Source: Stenotrophomonas oahuensis (lineage in GTDB: Bacteria > Pseudomonadota > Gammaproteobacteria > Xanthomonadales > Xanthomonadaceae). Taken from it: a DNA stretch of 64,000 nt. The translations under genes were made by a program, and so were the position numbers. Below are positions 54,769 to 63,523 of this stretch, in pieces (the first letter of the stretch is position 1; every line of letters begins with the position of its first letter). The notes beneath the pieces were generated by a model. It searched no databases. It was not told where the DNA came from and was given only the letters and a program-made list of their open reading frames with translations. The stretch covers positions 4,396,501 to 4,460,500 of the forward strand of contig NZ_CP115541.1 of the NCBI RefSeq assembly GCF_031834595.1, written 5' to 3'.

Positions 54769-56310
54769 ATGAGCAACACCCTGACCCTTTCCCCGGGCCA
54801 CGTCACGCTGGAACAGTGGCGCGCCATCTACGCCGGCGCGCAGGTGCGCCTGGACCCGGCCAGTGCCGAGGCGGTCGCGCGCAGCGCGCAGACCGTGGCC
54901 GACATCGTCGCCAAGGGCGAGCCGGTGTATGGCATCAATACGGGCTTCGGCAAGCTGGCCAGCGTGCGCATCGAACGCGATGACCTGGCCACTCTGCAGC
55001 GCAATATCGTGCTGTCGCACGCCGCGGGCGTCGGTGAGCCGATGCCGGCCCCGGTGGTGCGGCTGATGATGGCACTGAAGCTGACCAGCCTCGCCCAGGG
55101 CGCGTCCGGCATCCGTCCGGAAACGCTGGCGCTGCTGGAAGCCTTCCTGCAGCACGACATCGTGCCGCTGATTCCGTGCCAGGGTTCGGTCGGTGCGTCC
55201 GGCGACCTGGCTCCGCTTTCGCATCTGGCCAGCGTGATGATCGGTGTGGGCGAAGCGTTTGTCGGTGGCGAACGCCTGCCGGCTGCCGACGCCCTCGCCC
55301 GCTTGAACCTGCAGCCGCTGGTGCTGGGCGCGAAGGAAGGCCTGGCCCTGCTCAATGGCACCCAGTACTCCACCGCGTACGCGCTGGCTGGCCTGTTCGA
55401 GATCAGTACGGTGTTCCATGCGGCGCTGGTCGCCGGTGCGCTCTCGGTGGAAGCGGCCAAGGGTTCGGACACGCCGTTCGATCCGCGCATCCATCAGATC
55501 CGCGGTCAGCGCGGGCAGATCGCCACCGCCGCCGCGCTGCGCGCGCTAATGCAGGGCTCGGCCATCCGCGAATCGCACCGCGACAACGACGTGCGCGTGC
55601 AGGACCCGTACTGCCTGCGCTGCCAGCCGCAGGTGATGGGTGCCGCTTTCGACGTGATGCGTCAGGCTGCGACCACACTGACTATTGAAGCCAACGGCGT
55701 GTCGGACAACCCGCTGGTGTTCACCGACACCAACGAAGCACTGTCCGGCGGCAACTTCCACGCCGAGCCGGTGGCCTTCGCCGCCGACATGCTGGCCATG
55801 GCAGTGTGCGAGATCGGCTCGATCAGCGAGCGCCGCACCGCGATGCTGGTGGACCCGGCGCTGTCCGGCCTGCCGGCCTTCCTCACCCCGAAGCCCGGGC
55901 TCAACTCCGGCTTCATGATTCCGCAGGTCACCGCCGCTGCACTGGTGTCGGAAAACAAGCAGCGCGCCTACCCGGCCAGCGTGGATTCCATTCCCACCTC
56001 GGCCAACCAGGAAGACCATGTCTCGATGGCCGCGCATGGCGCGCGCCGTCTGCTGGCCATGGCCGAAAACGCGGCGAATGTCGTCGGCATTGAACTGCTG
56101 GCCGCCGCGCAGGGCTGCGACTTCCACGCCCCGCTGCGCTCCAGCGACGCCCTCGAAGCCGTGCGCCAGCGCCTGCGCGCGCAGGTGCCCACGCTGCAGG
56201 ACGACCGCTACTTCCACCCCGACATGCTGGCCGCCACCGAACTGGTGCGCAGCGGCGCACTGGCCGAGGGGCTGGGCGAGCTGCTGCCCGCCGTGGAGCC
56301 GCTGGCATGA
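54769..56310 (+). CDS. hutH: histidine ammonia-lyase
   Basis: 513 aa from the ATG at 54769 (GGAG 6 nt upstream), 26 bp after hutI. The MIO prosthetic group forms from Ala143-Ser144-Gly145 in [16 protein letters not shown]. Other family blocks: [41 protein letters not shown] and [12 protein letters not shown]. It removes ammonia from L-histidine to give urocanate. Confidence 0.97.
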   Translation: MSNTLTLSPGHVTLEQWRAIYAGAQVRLDPASAEAVARSAQTVADIVAKGEPVYGINTGFGKLASVRIERDDLATLQRNIVLSHAAGVGEPMPAPVVRLMMALKLTSLAQGASGIRPETLALLEAFLQHDIVPLIPCQGSVGASGDLAPLSHLASVMIGVGEAFVGGERLPAADALARLNLQPLVLGAKEGLALLNGTQYSTAYALAGLFEISTVFHAALVAGALSVEAAKGSDTPFDPRIHQIRGQRGQIATAAALRALMQGSAIRESHRDNDVRVQDPYCLRCQPQVMGAAFDVMRQAATTLTIEANGVSDNPLVFTDTNEALSGGNFHAEPVAFAADMLAMAVCEIGSISERRTAMLVDPALSGLPAFLTPKPGLNSGFMIPQVTAAALVSENKQRAYPASVDSIPTSANQEDHVSMAAHGARRLLAMAENAANVVGIELLAAAQGCDFHAPLRSSDALEAVRQRLRAQVPTLQDDRYFHPDMLAATELVRSGALAEGLGELLPAVEPLA

Positions 56311-57155
56311 CCGGGCATCCGGACTGGCTGCAGGTGCATCGCGGCGATGCACCGCTGATCGTCAGCTTCCCGCATACCGGCACCGACGTGCCGGACGCGC
56401 TGGCCGATCGCTTCTGGTCGCCGTGGCTGGCACGCCGTGACGCCGACTGGTGGGTGCATGAGCTGTACGACTTCGCCCGGGCGATGGGTGCCACCACGGT
56501 TCGCTCGGCGATCTCGCGCTCGGTGATCGACCTCAATCGCGATCCCAGCGGGGCATCGCTGTACCCGGGCCAGAACACCACCGGCCTGTGCCCGCTGACC
56601 ACGTTCGACAACCAGTCGCTGTACCGCGACGGGCAGGAACCGGACGCCGGGGAAATCGCGCAGCGCCGTGCGCAGTATTTCGATCCGTACCACGCCGCGC
56701 TGGCCGGTGAGATCTCGCGCCTGCGCGCGCTGCATGGCACCGTGGTGGTGTACGACGCGCACTCGATCCGCTCGCATATTCCGCATCTGTTCGACGGCGA
56801 GCTGCCGCAGTTCAACCTCGGCACCGCCGGCCCGTCCGGTGCGGTTGATACCAGCTGCGACAACGCGCTGGCCGACGTGGTGGAAAACATCTGTGCGTTC
56901 AGCGGCATGCCGCACGTGCGCAACGGCCGCTTCAAGGGCGGCTGGATCACCCGCCACTACAGCGACATTCCGGCCGGCGTGCACAGCCTGCAGATGGAGC
57001 TGGCCTGCCGCGGCTACATGCACGAACCCACCGACGTGGACGTGCACAGCTGGCCCACCCCGCTCGACCCCGACCACGCCGCACCGCTGCGCCACACGCT
57101 GCAGCAGGTGCTCAACGCCTGCCTTGAATTCGCGAACGCCCGGAGTGCTGCATGA
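56307..57155 (+). CDS. hutG: N-formylglutamate deformylase
   Basis: 282 aa; ATGA overlaps with both hutH and hutU. FGase family (M14-like fold): [57 protein letters not shown] and [20 protein letters not shown]. It hydrolyses N-formyl-glutamate to glutamate and formate, the last step after HutF. Confidence 0.95.
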   Translation: MTGHPDWLQVHRGDAPLIVSFPHTGTDVPDALADRFWSPWLARRDADWWVHELYDFARAMGATTVRSAISRSVIDLNRDPSGASLYPGQNTTGLCPLTTFDNQSLYRDGQEPDAGEIAQRRAQYFDPYHAALAGEISRLRALHGTVVVYDAHSIRSHIPHLFDGELPQFNLGTAGPSGAVDTSCDNALADVVENICAFSGMPHVRNGRFKGGWITRHYSDIPAGVHSLQMELACRGYMHEPTDVDVHSWPTPLDPDHAAPLRHTLQQVLNACLEFANARSAA

Positions 57156-58819
57156 GCCGTCACGATTCCACCCGCACCATCATCGCCCCCACCGGCACCA
57201 CCCTCAGCGCCAAGAGCTGGCTGACCGAAGCGCCGCTGCGCATGCTGATGAACAACCTGCACCCGGACGTGGCCGAGCGCCCGCAGGAGCTGGTGGTGTA
57301 CGGCGGCATCGGCCGCGCCGCACGCGACTGGGCCAGCTTCGATGCCATCGTCGAAACCCTGAAGCGGCTGGACGACGACCAGACCCTGCTGGTGCAGTCG
57401 GGCAAGCCGGTCGGCGTGTTCCGCACCCATGCCGATGCGCCTCGCGTGCTGATCGCCAATTCCAACCTGGTGCCGCGCTGGGCCAACTGGGACCACTTCA
57501 ACGAGCTCGATAAGAAGGGCCTGGCCATGTACGGCCAGATGACCGCGGGCAGCTGGATCTACATCGGCGCGCAGGGCATCGTGCAGGGCACCTACGAAAC
57601 CTTCGTGGAAATGGGCCGCCAGCACTTCGGCGGCGACCTGGCCGGCAAGTGGCTGTTCACCGGCGGCCTGGGCGGCATGGGCGGCGCACAGCCGCTGGCG
57701 GCGGTGATGGCAGGCGCGTCGTGCCTTGCTGTGGAATGCCGCCAGAGCAGCATCGACATGCGTCTGCGCACCGGTTACCTGGATACCTGGACCGACAACC
57801 TGGACGAAGCATTACGCCTGATCGAGGAATCGTGCGCGGCCAAGAAGCCGCTGTCGGTCGGTCTGGTCGGCAATGTCGCCGACGTGCTGGCCGAACTGCT
57901 GGCGCGTGGCGTCAAGCCGGACCTGCTGACCGACCAGACCTCCGCACACGACCCGGTGAACGGCTACCTGCCGCAGGGTTGGACCGTGGAGGAATGGGAT
58001 GCCAAGCGGGTGAGCGCACCCAAGGAAGTGGAAAAAGCCGCGCGCGCGTCGATGGCCAACCACATCCGCGCCATGCTCGGCTTCCATGCGCTGGGCGTGC
58101 CTACCGTGGACTACGGCAACAACCTGCGCCAGATGGCGCTGGAAGAAGGCGTGGCCAACGCGTTCGACTTCCCCGGCTTCGTGCCGGCGTATATCCGCCC
58201 GCTGTTCTGCCGCGGCATCGGCCCGTTCCGCTGGGCCGCGCTCAGCGGCGACCCGGAAGACATCGCCAAGACCGACGCGAAGGTCAAGGAACTGATTCCG
58301 GACAACCCGCACCTGCACCGCTGGCTGGACATGGCCGCCGAGAAGATCAAGTTCCAGGGCCTGCCCGCGCGCATCTGCTGGGTCGGCCTCGGCGACCGCG
58401 ACCGGCTGGGCCTGGCCTTCAACGAGATGGTGGCCAATGGTGAGCTGAAAGCCCCGGTGGTGATCGGCCGCGACCATCTGGACAGCGGCAGCGTCGCTTC
58501 GCCGAACCGCGAGACCGAGGCCATGGCCGACGGCTCTGACGCTGTGTCCGACTGGCCGCTGCTCAACGCCCTGCTCAACACCGCCAGCGGTGCCACCTGG
58601 GTGTCGCTGCACCATGGGGGCGGGGTCGGCATGGGCTTCTCGCAGCACGCCGGCATGGTGATTGTCTGCGACGGCACGGAAGCGGCCGCCAAGCGGATCG
58701 CGCGGGTGCTGTGGAACGACCCGGCCACCGGCGTGATGCGGCATGCGGATGCGGGGTATGAGATTGCCATCGAGTGCGCGAAGGAAAAGAAGCTGGACCT
58801 GCCCGGGATTCTGGGTTGA
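57152..58819 (+). CDS. hutU: urocanate hydratase
   Basis: 555 aa, normal length. NAD-dependent urocanase: [21 protein letters not shown] (NAD site), [35 protein letters not shown] with the conserved Cys, and [15 protein letters not shown] near the C-terminus. Start overlaps hutG by 4 bp. It is followed by a GC-rich hairpin (58838-58862). Confidence 0.97.
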   Translation: MSRHDSTRTIIAPTGTTLSAKSWLTEAPLRMLMNNLHPDVAERPQELVVYGGIGRAARDWASFDAIVETLKRLDDDQTLLVQSGKPVGVFRTHADAPRVLIANSNLVPRWANWDHFNELDKKGLAMYGQMTAGSWIYIGAQGIVQGTYETFVEMGRQHFGGDLAGKWLFTGGLGGMGGAQPLAAVMAGASCLAVECRQSSIDMRLRTGYLDTWTDNLDEALRLIEESCAAKKPLSVGLVGNVADVLAELLARGVKPDLLTDQTSAHDPVNGYLPQGWTVEEWDAKRVSAPKEVEKAARASMANHIRAMLGFHALGVPTVDYGNNLRQMALEEGVANAFDFPGFVPAYIRPLFCRGIGPFRWAALSGDPEDIAKTDAKVKELIPDNPHLHRWLDMAAEKIKFQGLPARICWVGLGDRDRLGLAFNEMVANGELKAPVVIGRDHLDSGSVASPNRETEAMADGSDAVSDWPLLNALLNTASGATWVSLHHGGGVGMGFSQHAGMVIVCDGTEAAAKRIARVLWNDPATGVMRHADAGYEIAIECAKEKKLDLPGILG

Positions 58820-58837
58820 TCCGGTAATTGCCCATAC

Positions 58838-58862
58838 GCCCGCGCCGGGTGACGGCGCGGGC
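58838..58862 (+). terminator. hairpin after hutU
   Basis: GCCCGCGCC-GGGTGAC-GGCGCGGGC, a perfect 9-bp GC stem 19 bp after the hutU stop; no T-tract, so termination strength is uncertain. Confidence 0.5.
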
Positions 58863-58946
58863 GCAACCTGTTAACTTGCGCGACCTCATCGCGGTTGACA
58901 GCACTTTCTGCCATCCGCGGCCCCGTTCCGCCTTGATGTCAGACGC

Positions 58947-61067
58947 ATGCCCTCTTACCGTTCGCTGCACCGCCCCACCCTGTCCCTGCTGGCCCTGGCC
59001 GTTGCCGCCACCCTGACCCACCCCGCCCTGGCCGCCCCGGCCGATGCGCCGACTACCCTCGATGCGGTGAAGGTCACCGCCGCCAGTGACGTCGAACAGG
59101 CCCGCGCCGCACTCAAGCGCGTCCCGGGTGCCGGCAATGTGGTCGATCTGTCCCGCGCCAATGGCCGCCTGGCCAGCAGCGCCGACGTGCTGGCCTACCA
59201 GCCGGGCATCAGCGCGCAGTCGCCGGGCAACGAAGGCACCAAGGTCTCGATCCGCGGCTCCGGCATCAACCGTGGCCCGGGCGCACATGCTTCCGGCATC
59301 TCCGTGTCACTGGATGGACTGCCGCTGACCGGCCCAGGGGGCACCCCCTACGAACTGCTGGAGCCGCTGTGGCTGAGCCGCGCCGAAGTGCTGCGCGGTG
59401 CCAATGGCATCGAACGCGGCGCGCTGGCGCTCGGCGGCGCGATCAACTACGTCAGCCGCAGCGGGCGCGATTCGGCCGGGCTGGAAGTGCAGTACGAAGC
59501 CGGCAGCCGGGGTTACCAGAAGCGCAGCGTCGGCTATGGCGGCGTCAGCGGTGACCTGGATTACTACCTGGCCTACACCGACAGCGAGTACGACGGCTAC
59601 CAGTACCACTCGGCCGGCGACGGCAAGGGCGCGATGGCCAACCTCGGCTGGCAGATCACCCCACAGTTGGAAACGCGCTTCTTCGTGCGGTATCGCGAAA
59701 CCAACCACGAGACGCCCGGACGCCTCACCCGCGAGCAGATTCGTCACGATCCGCGCGCAGCGAACCCGGCCAACCTCGCCATCGACGCACGTCGCCCGCA
59801 GCCGGGCAGCACCTGGCTGGGAAACATGACCACCTGGCAGATCGATGCGGATTCGTCGCTGCAGGCCGGGCTGGTGTACCACAAGTACCCGATGGACTTG
59901 AACGAGAGCCTGTACCGGCAGCAGCTGGATTACAGCAACCTCAACGCCACGCTGGACTACCGTCGCCGTCGTGCGCTGTTCGGCCATGACAGCGTCACCA
60001 CCGTGGGCCTGCGCGTGACCCACGATCTGGATGCGGATGTGCGCGAGACGCTGCGCTATGCCAACAACGGCTATGCCGCTGGCACCCATACGCGCGATTT
60101 CTCGCACCACGGCACGGATACCACCGTGCACGCCAGCAACGAACTCAGCCTCAACGACCGTTTGCGCCTGCAGACCGGGCTGGCGCTGATCAACACGCGT
60201 CGTGATGTGCAGGTGACCTGGCCGTATACGCCTGAGCGCCTGCATGACAGCCAGTGGGATTACGCCCCGCGTGTGGGCTTCACCTGGCAGCAGACCCCGG
60301 CAACGCAGTGGTTCGGCAACCTGAGCCGTTCGGTGGAACCGGCGCACCCGTGGTCGATGATCTGGGGCTCGAACCTGTACTTCCCGGCGGGCAACGGTGC
60401 TTCCACGGGACGCCAGCGTGCGCCGGTGGAACTGGACAATCAGACCGCCACCACGCTGGAGCTCGGTGCGCGTGGCGACAGTTCACTGGGGCACTGGGAG
60501 CTGACCGGCTATTACGCACATGTGCGGCATGAACTGCTGACCGTGGAAGTGCTGCCGGTGCCGAACCTGTTCTTGGCCGAGAACAACGCCAGCCCGACCG
60601 TGCATCGCGGCATCGAGGCCGGGTTGGACAGCACGCTGTGGGAAGGCCCGGGCGGTCGCCTTGGGCTGCGTCAGGCGTATACGTTCAATGATTTCCGCTA
60701 CCGCGATGATGTGCGGTTCGGGTCCAACCGTTTGCCTGGGTTGCCGCGCCATGCATATCAGGCTGAGCTGCGTTATGACCACCCGACCGGCTGGTATGCG
60801 GCGGTGAATACCGATGCGGCGTCGAAGATGGCGGTGGATTACGCCAACAGCTTCTGGGCGGACAGCCGCGCGGTGTTTGGCACACGCGTGGGCTTTGATG
60901 CACCGAGTGGGCGCTGGCAGTTGTGGGCGGAGATGCGCAATATCGGCGACCGCCACTATGCGGCGACGGTGACGCCGGGGTATGACGACGCCGGGCGCGA
61001 TGTGGCGCGTTCGACGCCGGGTGAGGGGCGGAGCGTGTATGCCGGGGTGCGTTGGCGGTTTGATTGA
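58947..61067 (+). CDS. TonB-dependent outer-membrane receptor (FecA/siderophore-type)
   Basis: 706 aa: signal peptide (about 1-30, ending PALA), plug domain (TLDAVKVTAASDVEQARAAL, RGSGINRGPGAHASGISVSL, EVLRGANGIERGALALGGAINYVS) and a 22-stranded barrel ending YAGVRWRFD. It resembles short FecA-like receptors for ferric chelates. It lies about 130 bp after hutU; whether it is part of the hut regulon (for example histidine or a histidine-metal complex) cannot be told from sequence. No STN domain, so no sigma-signalling role. Confidence 0.9.
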   Translation: MPSYRSLHRPTLSLLALAVAATLTHPALAAPADAPTTLDAVKVTAASDVEQARAALKRVPGAGNVVDLSRANGRLASSADVLAYQPGISAQSPGNEGTKVSIRGSGINRGPGAHASGISVSLDGLPLTGPGGTPYELLEPLWLSRAEVLRGANGIERGALALGGAINYVSRSGRDSAGLEVQYEAGSRGYQKRSVGYGGVSGDLDYYLAYTDSEYDGYQYHSAGDGKGAMANLGWQITPQLETRFFVRYRETNHETPGRLTREQIRHDPRAANPANLAIDARRPQPGSTWLGNMTTWQIDADSSLQAGLVYHKYPMDLNESLYRQQLDYSNLNATLDYRRRRALFGHDSVTTVGLRVTHDLDADVRETLRYANNGYAAGTHTRDFSHHGTDTTVHASNELSLNDRLRLQTGLALINTRRDVQVTWPYTPERLHDSQWDYAPRVGFTWQQTPATQWFGNLSRSVEPAHPWSMIWGSNLYFPAGNGASTGRQRAPVELDNQTATTLELGARGDSSLGHWELTGYYAHVRHELLTVEVLPVPNLFLAENNASPTVHRGIEAGLDSTLWEGPGGRLGLRQAYTFNDFRYRDDVRFGSNRLPGLPRHAYQAELRYDHPTGWYAAVNTDAASKMAVDYANSFWADSRAVFGTRVGFDAPSGRWQLWAEMRNIGDRHYAATVTPGYDDAGRDVARSTPGEGRSVYAGVRWRFD

Positions 61068-61121
61068 CCACTTGGTGGCACACCCGGGTATGTGGATGAC
61101 TTCATGGGCCTGCTTTGGTGG

Positions 61122-61262
61122 GGTCGGTCGATAGGCGACCGCCGATAACAACCATTTCTGCTTTAACGCATGACCTTTGAACGGGAGGCGCTTCTCCGTT
61201 CGGGGTCATGCCCCACCGTGCCAATCATCGTTATCGGCGGTCGACTGTCGTGCGACCCTACC
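61122..61262. repeat. palindromic REP-dimer/MITE-like element, copy A
   Basis: A ~141-bp imperfect palindrome. The left arm contains GCGACCGCCGATAAC and the right arm GTTATCGGCGGTCG; an inner pair GCATGACC/GGTCATGC and GAACGG/CCGTTC lies around a short loop. The copy is diverged from copy B and its right end reads CGACCCTACC. Confidence 0.75.
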
Positions 61263-61264
61263 GC

Positions 61265-61330
61265 TGCAATCCGAACGTTGCAGTCCCAACGGGGCAATCC
61301 GAACGGTGCCATGCGAACGGTGCAATACGG
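61265..61330. repeat. degenerate 13-15-bp minisatellite
   Basis: Five tandem units of the type TGCAATCCGAACGG (61265, 61279, 61294, 61307, 61321), each with one to four differences, directly beside palindromic element copy A. Confidence 0.65.
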
Positions 61331-61353
61331 GGGCGTGACCCCACGATGCCGCC

Positions 61354-61764
61354 CTACGCTTCCGGCCCCACCTCCACCCGGAACCATTCGGCAAACACCT
61401 CATCGCCCATCCACGCATTCTTCCGGTTCACCTCGAACATCACCGCCTCGTCTCTCTTCGCCCGCGCCAGCCGCTCCGGGTCACCACTGCAGCGGGCAGC
61501 ATCCAGCTCGTGCTGCGCCTCTGCGAGGAACCGGGACAGGCGGTCATCAATCGCCCACACCGCCATTTCGATGCGCGGCCGACGCGTGGTTCGCGCAACG
61601 GTAACGCCATGCAAGGCCAACTGCAGGCGTTCGAGGTGCTCCGGGTAATCCTTTAACTGCGTACGCAGGCTGCGGGGAATTGGTGGAAGTGTGCTGCGCT
61701 TCTGGGGTAGCGCAGGAGGCTTGGGGTAACCGGGCAGCAGACGTCGGATGTACGACTTCACCAT
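61354..61764 (-). CDS. hypothetical protein paired with the HigA-like regulator
   Basis: About 136 aa from ATG 61764. A basic Pro-rich N-terminus (SYIRRLLPGYPKPPALPQKR) is followed by amphipathic helices (YPEHLERLQLALHGVTVA, MAVWAIDDRLSRFLAEAQHELD, ERLARAKRDEAVMFEVNRKN). It does not resemble HigB/RelE toxins (~95 aa, beta-rich). It overlaps the HigA-like gene by 7 bp, so translation is coupled. Function unknown; a toxin or accessory role is only a guess from position. Confidence 0.65.
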   Translation of the reverse strand: MVKSYIRRLLPGYPKPPALPQKRSTLPPIPRSLRTQLKDYPEHLERLQLALHGVTVARTTRRPRIEMAVWAIDDRLSRFLAEAQHELDAARCSGDPERLARAKRDEAVMFEVNRKNAWMGDEVFAEWFRVEVGPEA

Positions 61765-62120
61765 AGGCCCCACTCGCTGCCGTCCTGCACTTCCAATCCT
61801 GTTGGATCCACACTGACCGGTAGCGGCACGATGCGTTCCTTCGGATGCGGCACTTGCAGCTCCGCCTTCTCCAGATCAAAGCGCGTCTGCAGGTTCATCC
61901 AGAACCACGGTGAGGTGTTGAAGTAGCAGCCCAGCCGGTGGGCCGTGTCGGCGGTGATGGCGGTTGCACCCCGGGTAATCCCCGCGATGCGCGTGCTGGA
62001 TACGTGGATGGCGCAGGCCAATGCACGATTGGAGAGGCGGCGCGGCCGCATGAAGTCGTCGCGCAGGATTTCCCCAGGATGTAGCGGCGGCGTTGGTTCG
62101 CTGGATGGTGTGGAGCTCAT
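61758..62120 (-). CDS. HigA-like XRE-family antitoxin/regulator
   Basis: 120 aa from the ATG at 62120. The HigA/VapI signature is clear: HPGEILRDDFMRPRRLSNRALACAIHVSSTRIAGITRG and TADTAHRLGCYFNTSPWFWMNLQTRFDLEKA. A C-terminal extension of ~30 aa (KERIVPLPVSVDPTGLEVQD) is longer than in usual HigA. No RelE-type higB lies upstream or downstream; upstream is palindromic element copy B, which may hold or disrupt its promoter. Confidence 0.85.
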   Translation of the reverse strand: MSSTPSSEPTPPLHPGEILRDDFMRPRRLSNRALACAIHVSSTRIAGITRGATAITADTAHRLGCYFNTSPWFWMNLQTRFDLEKAELQVPHPKERIVPLPVSVDPTGLEVQDGSEWGLW

Positions 62121-62153
62121 AGTGTTCTCTGCAAACGCGGGCGGTGGGTTGGA

Positions 62154-62300
62154 GGTAGCGTCGGTCGACAGACGACCGCCGATAACAACCATCGCTGCTG
62201 TAACGCATGACCATCGAACGGGGATGCGCTTCTCCGTTCCAGGTCATGCCCTACCGCGCCAATCACCGTTATCGGCGGTCGTCTGTCGAGCGACCCTACC
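62154..62300. repeat. palindromic REP-dimer/MITE-like element, copy B
   Basis: A 147-bp element with near-perfect ~33-bp terminal inverted repeats: left end GGTAGCGTCGGTCGACAGAC, right end its near reverse complement finishing CGACCCTACC. Inner inverted pairs (GCATGACC/GGTCATGC) make the whole unit foldable. The GTAG/CTAC heads mark it as an inverted SMAG dimer. It is the better preserved of the two copies 0.9 kb apart. Confidence 0.8.
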
Positions 62301-62351
62301 GGCGGGTTTCCGGTGCGGTGCAAAACTCCGGTGTGAGGTGCAACGAAACGC

Positions 62352-62660
62352 TCAATCACGCCCAAACCCCGGGCTGGCCCAGCCTTCCCTTCGCGCTCGC
62401 TGCACTTCATCCTCTTCGCCATACGCCGGCTCCGGCTGACCAATCCCCAACTCATACGCCACATCATCAGACGCCTCCCGAAACGCGTTACTCCACAGCG
62501 TGAGATCCACCGCATTCGGATTCTCGCCCAGCTCCACCACGCGCTCCATGAACATCCGGATGGCTTCCGCGGGTGCGTAATGCTCCCGCATCACCACGCC
62601 CTTGAACCGGCAACGGAGGTCATCCTCCACCTTCGCCCTAACCCAGACCGGCTTCCTCAT
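62352..62660 (-). CDS. RelB/DinJ-like ribbon-helix-helix protein (possible antitoxin)
   Basis: 102 aa. N-terminal beta strand and helices (KPVWVRAKVEDDLRCRFKGV, YAPAEAIRMFMERVVE) fit a MetJ/Arc-type ribbon-helix-helix as in RelB/DinJ antitoxins. The C-terminal half is acidic (EPAYGEEDEVQRARRE). The start overlaps the upstream SymE-like gene by 4 bp (ATGA), so the two form a unit. The order, putative toxin first, is atypical. Confidence 0.6.
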   Translation of the reverse strand: MRKPVWVRAKVEDDLRCRFKGVVMREHYAPAEAIRMFMERVVELGENPNAVDLTLWSNAFREASDDVAYELGIGQPEPAYGEEDEVQRARREGWASPGFGRD

Positions 62661-63016
62661 CGGCGTGCCCTCCGCCGGCGGCGTGGCTGTGGATGATGGC
62701 GATACTCGCGCACCTGCGTGTAATGCACCTCGCGCAGCACTTCGGTCGGAATGTGTAGCATGCGGAAGCCGGGCGGATACACCGGCGTGGAGATGATGCG
62801 TTCGCCATCAAACTCCACCTTGAACCAGGTGCCCTTGCCCAGTCCCATGTAACGCAGCCAGCGGCCGCGCATCATCATGTACTCGACCCCACCGAGGTCA
62901 TCGTCGTAAGGCGGCGGCGGTGGTGTGGGTGGCGTGCCACCACATATCGCGCATCGATGCGCGGGTGCTGCGTTGTTGAACTCGTCTTCGGGTGTGACCA
63001 ACCGTTGCGGTTGCAT
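62657..63016 (-). CDS. SymE-like protein
   Basis: 119 aa. Residues ~48-78 (MMMRGRWLRYMGLGKGTWFK followed by VEFDGERII) match the SymE toxin core pattern LxGRWLxxxGFxxGxxVxVxxxxGxLxI. The N-terminus has a CAIC motif and a Pro stretch; the C-terminus is strongly basic (RRRRRARR). SymE proteins bind RNA or DNA and can be toxic. Strong SD GGAGG 6 nt before the ATG, but that SD is predicted to be paired in a hairpin (63021-63071). Confidence 0.55.
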   Translation of the reverse strand: MQPQRLVTPEDEFNNAAPAHRCAICGGTPPTPPPPPYDDDLGGVEYMMMRGRWLRYMGLGKGTWFKVEFDGERIISTPVYPPGFRMLHIPTEVLREVHYTQVREYRHHPQPRRRRRARR

Positions 63017-63020
63017 GGCA

Positions 63021-63071
63021 AACCTCCTGCAGAGTGCGACCCCTGCCGGAATGGCGAGGGGTCGGGAGGTT
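63021..63071 (-). promoter_or_regulatory. stem-loop that sequesters the SymE-like gene's Shine-Dalgarno
   Basis: On the minus strand, AACCTCC-CGACCCCT (63071-63057) pairs with AGGGGTCG (63044-63037) and, after a 9-nt bulge, GGAGGTT (63027-63021), which is the SD directly before the ATG at 63016. Both arms match perfectly (8 + 7 bp), and the loop is 12 nt. This geometry would keep the ribosome off unless the stem opens. Confidence 0.65.
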
Positions 63072-63523
63072 AGAACCGCGAGAACAAAAGAAGAACGGCG
63101 GGCATATTCCCCCTTCTCAGGGGTGTTTTATTAGCCACCCTCCCGACGCAGGACGTACATTCCAACGCAGGACAACATGTTCTTTGTTCTCGGAGATTCT
63201 ACGCTCCGGGGCCTACCCTGCAGGAAACAATCACCGAAAAAAACAGGCAATTGCGAAAGGATGGTGTCGTGTTTCGCGCGCACGATCAAATGGTGCGACG
63301 CATTTGGCGCGGTGTCATTTCGAAACGCGTGTGGCAGTAAGGCACAGTGTTCGGCGGTGATGCAGGTGATGCGCGGTGGTGGATCTTTGATTGTGTGATG
63401 TGCGTGCGCGTTTCGTTGCGTGTGACGCTGCGCGTTCGTGCCGTGTGCGTCACGGGTGCGTGGGAAGGGGCGTGCTTCGATCAGGCGTTCATGCGTTAAA
63501 GAGTGTTGGCCATTTCACGGCGA
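63072..63523. other. AT-richer non-coding stretch upstream of the IS element
   Basis: About 450 bp between the SymE-like gene's leader and the insertion sequence, less GC-rich than the rest of the window. It holds CCCC-TTCTCA-GGGG (near 63111) followed by TGTTTTATT, a possible weak terminator on the plus strand, and A-rich runs near 63235-63245. I see no convincing gene or RNA here. The promoter of the SymE-like operon must lie in this region. Confidence 0.4.

Noticed and set aside
61354-61764. HigB toxin for the HigA-like gene
   Set aside because: Length (136 aa) and helix-rich, Pro-rich sequence do not fit the RelE-fold HigB family.
63072-63523. Small genes in the AT-richer gap before the IS element
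   Set aside because: The open frames of 73 and 108 codons have no good SD, no recognisable composition and overlap one another in different frames.
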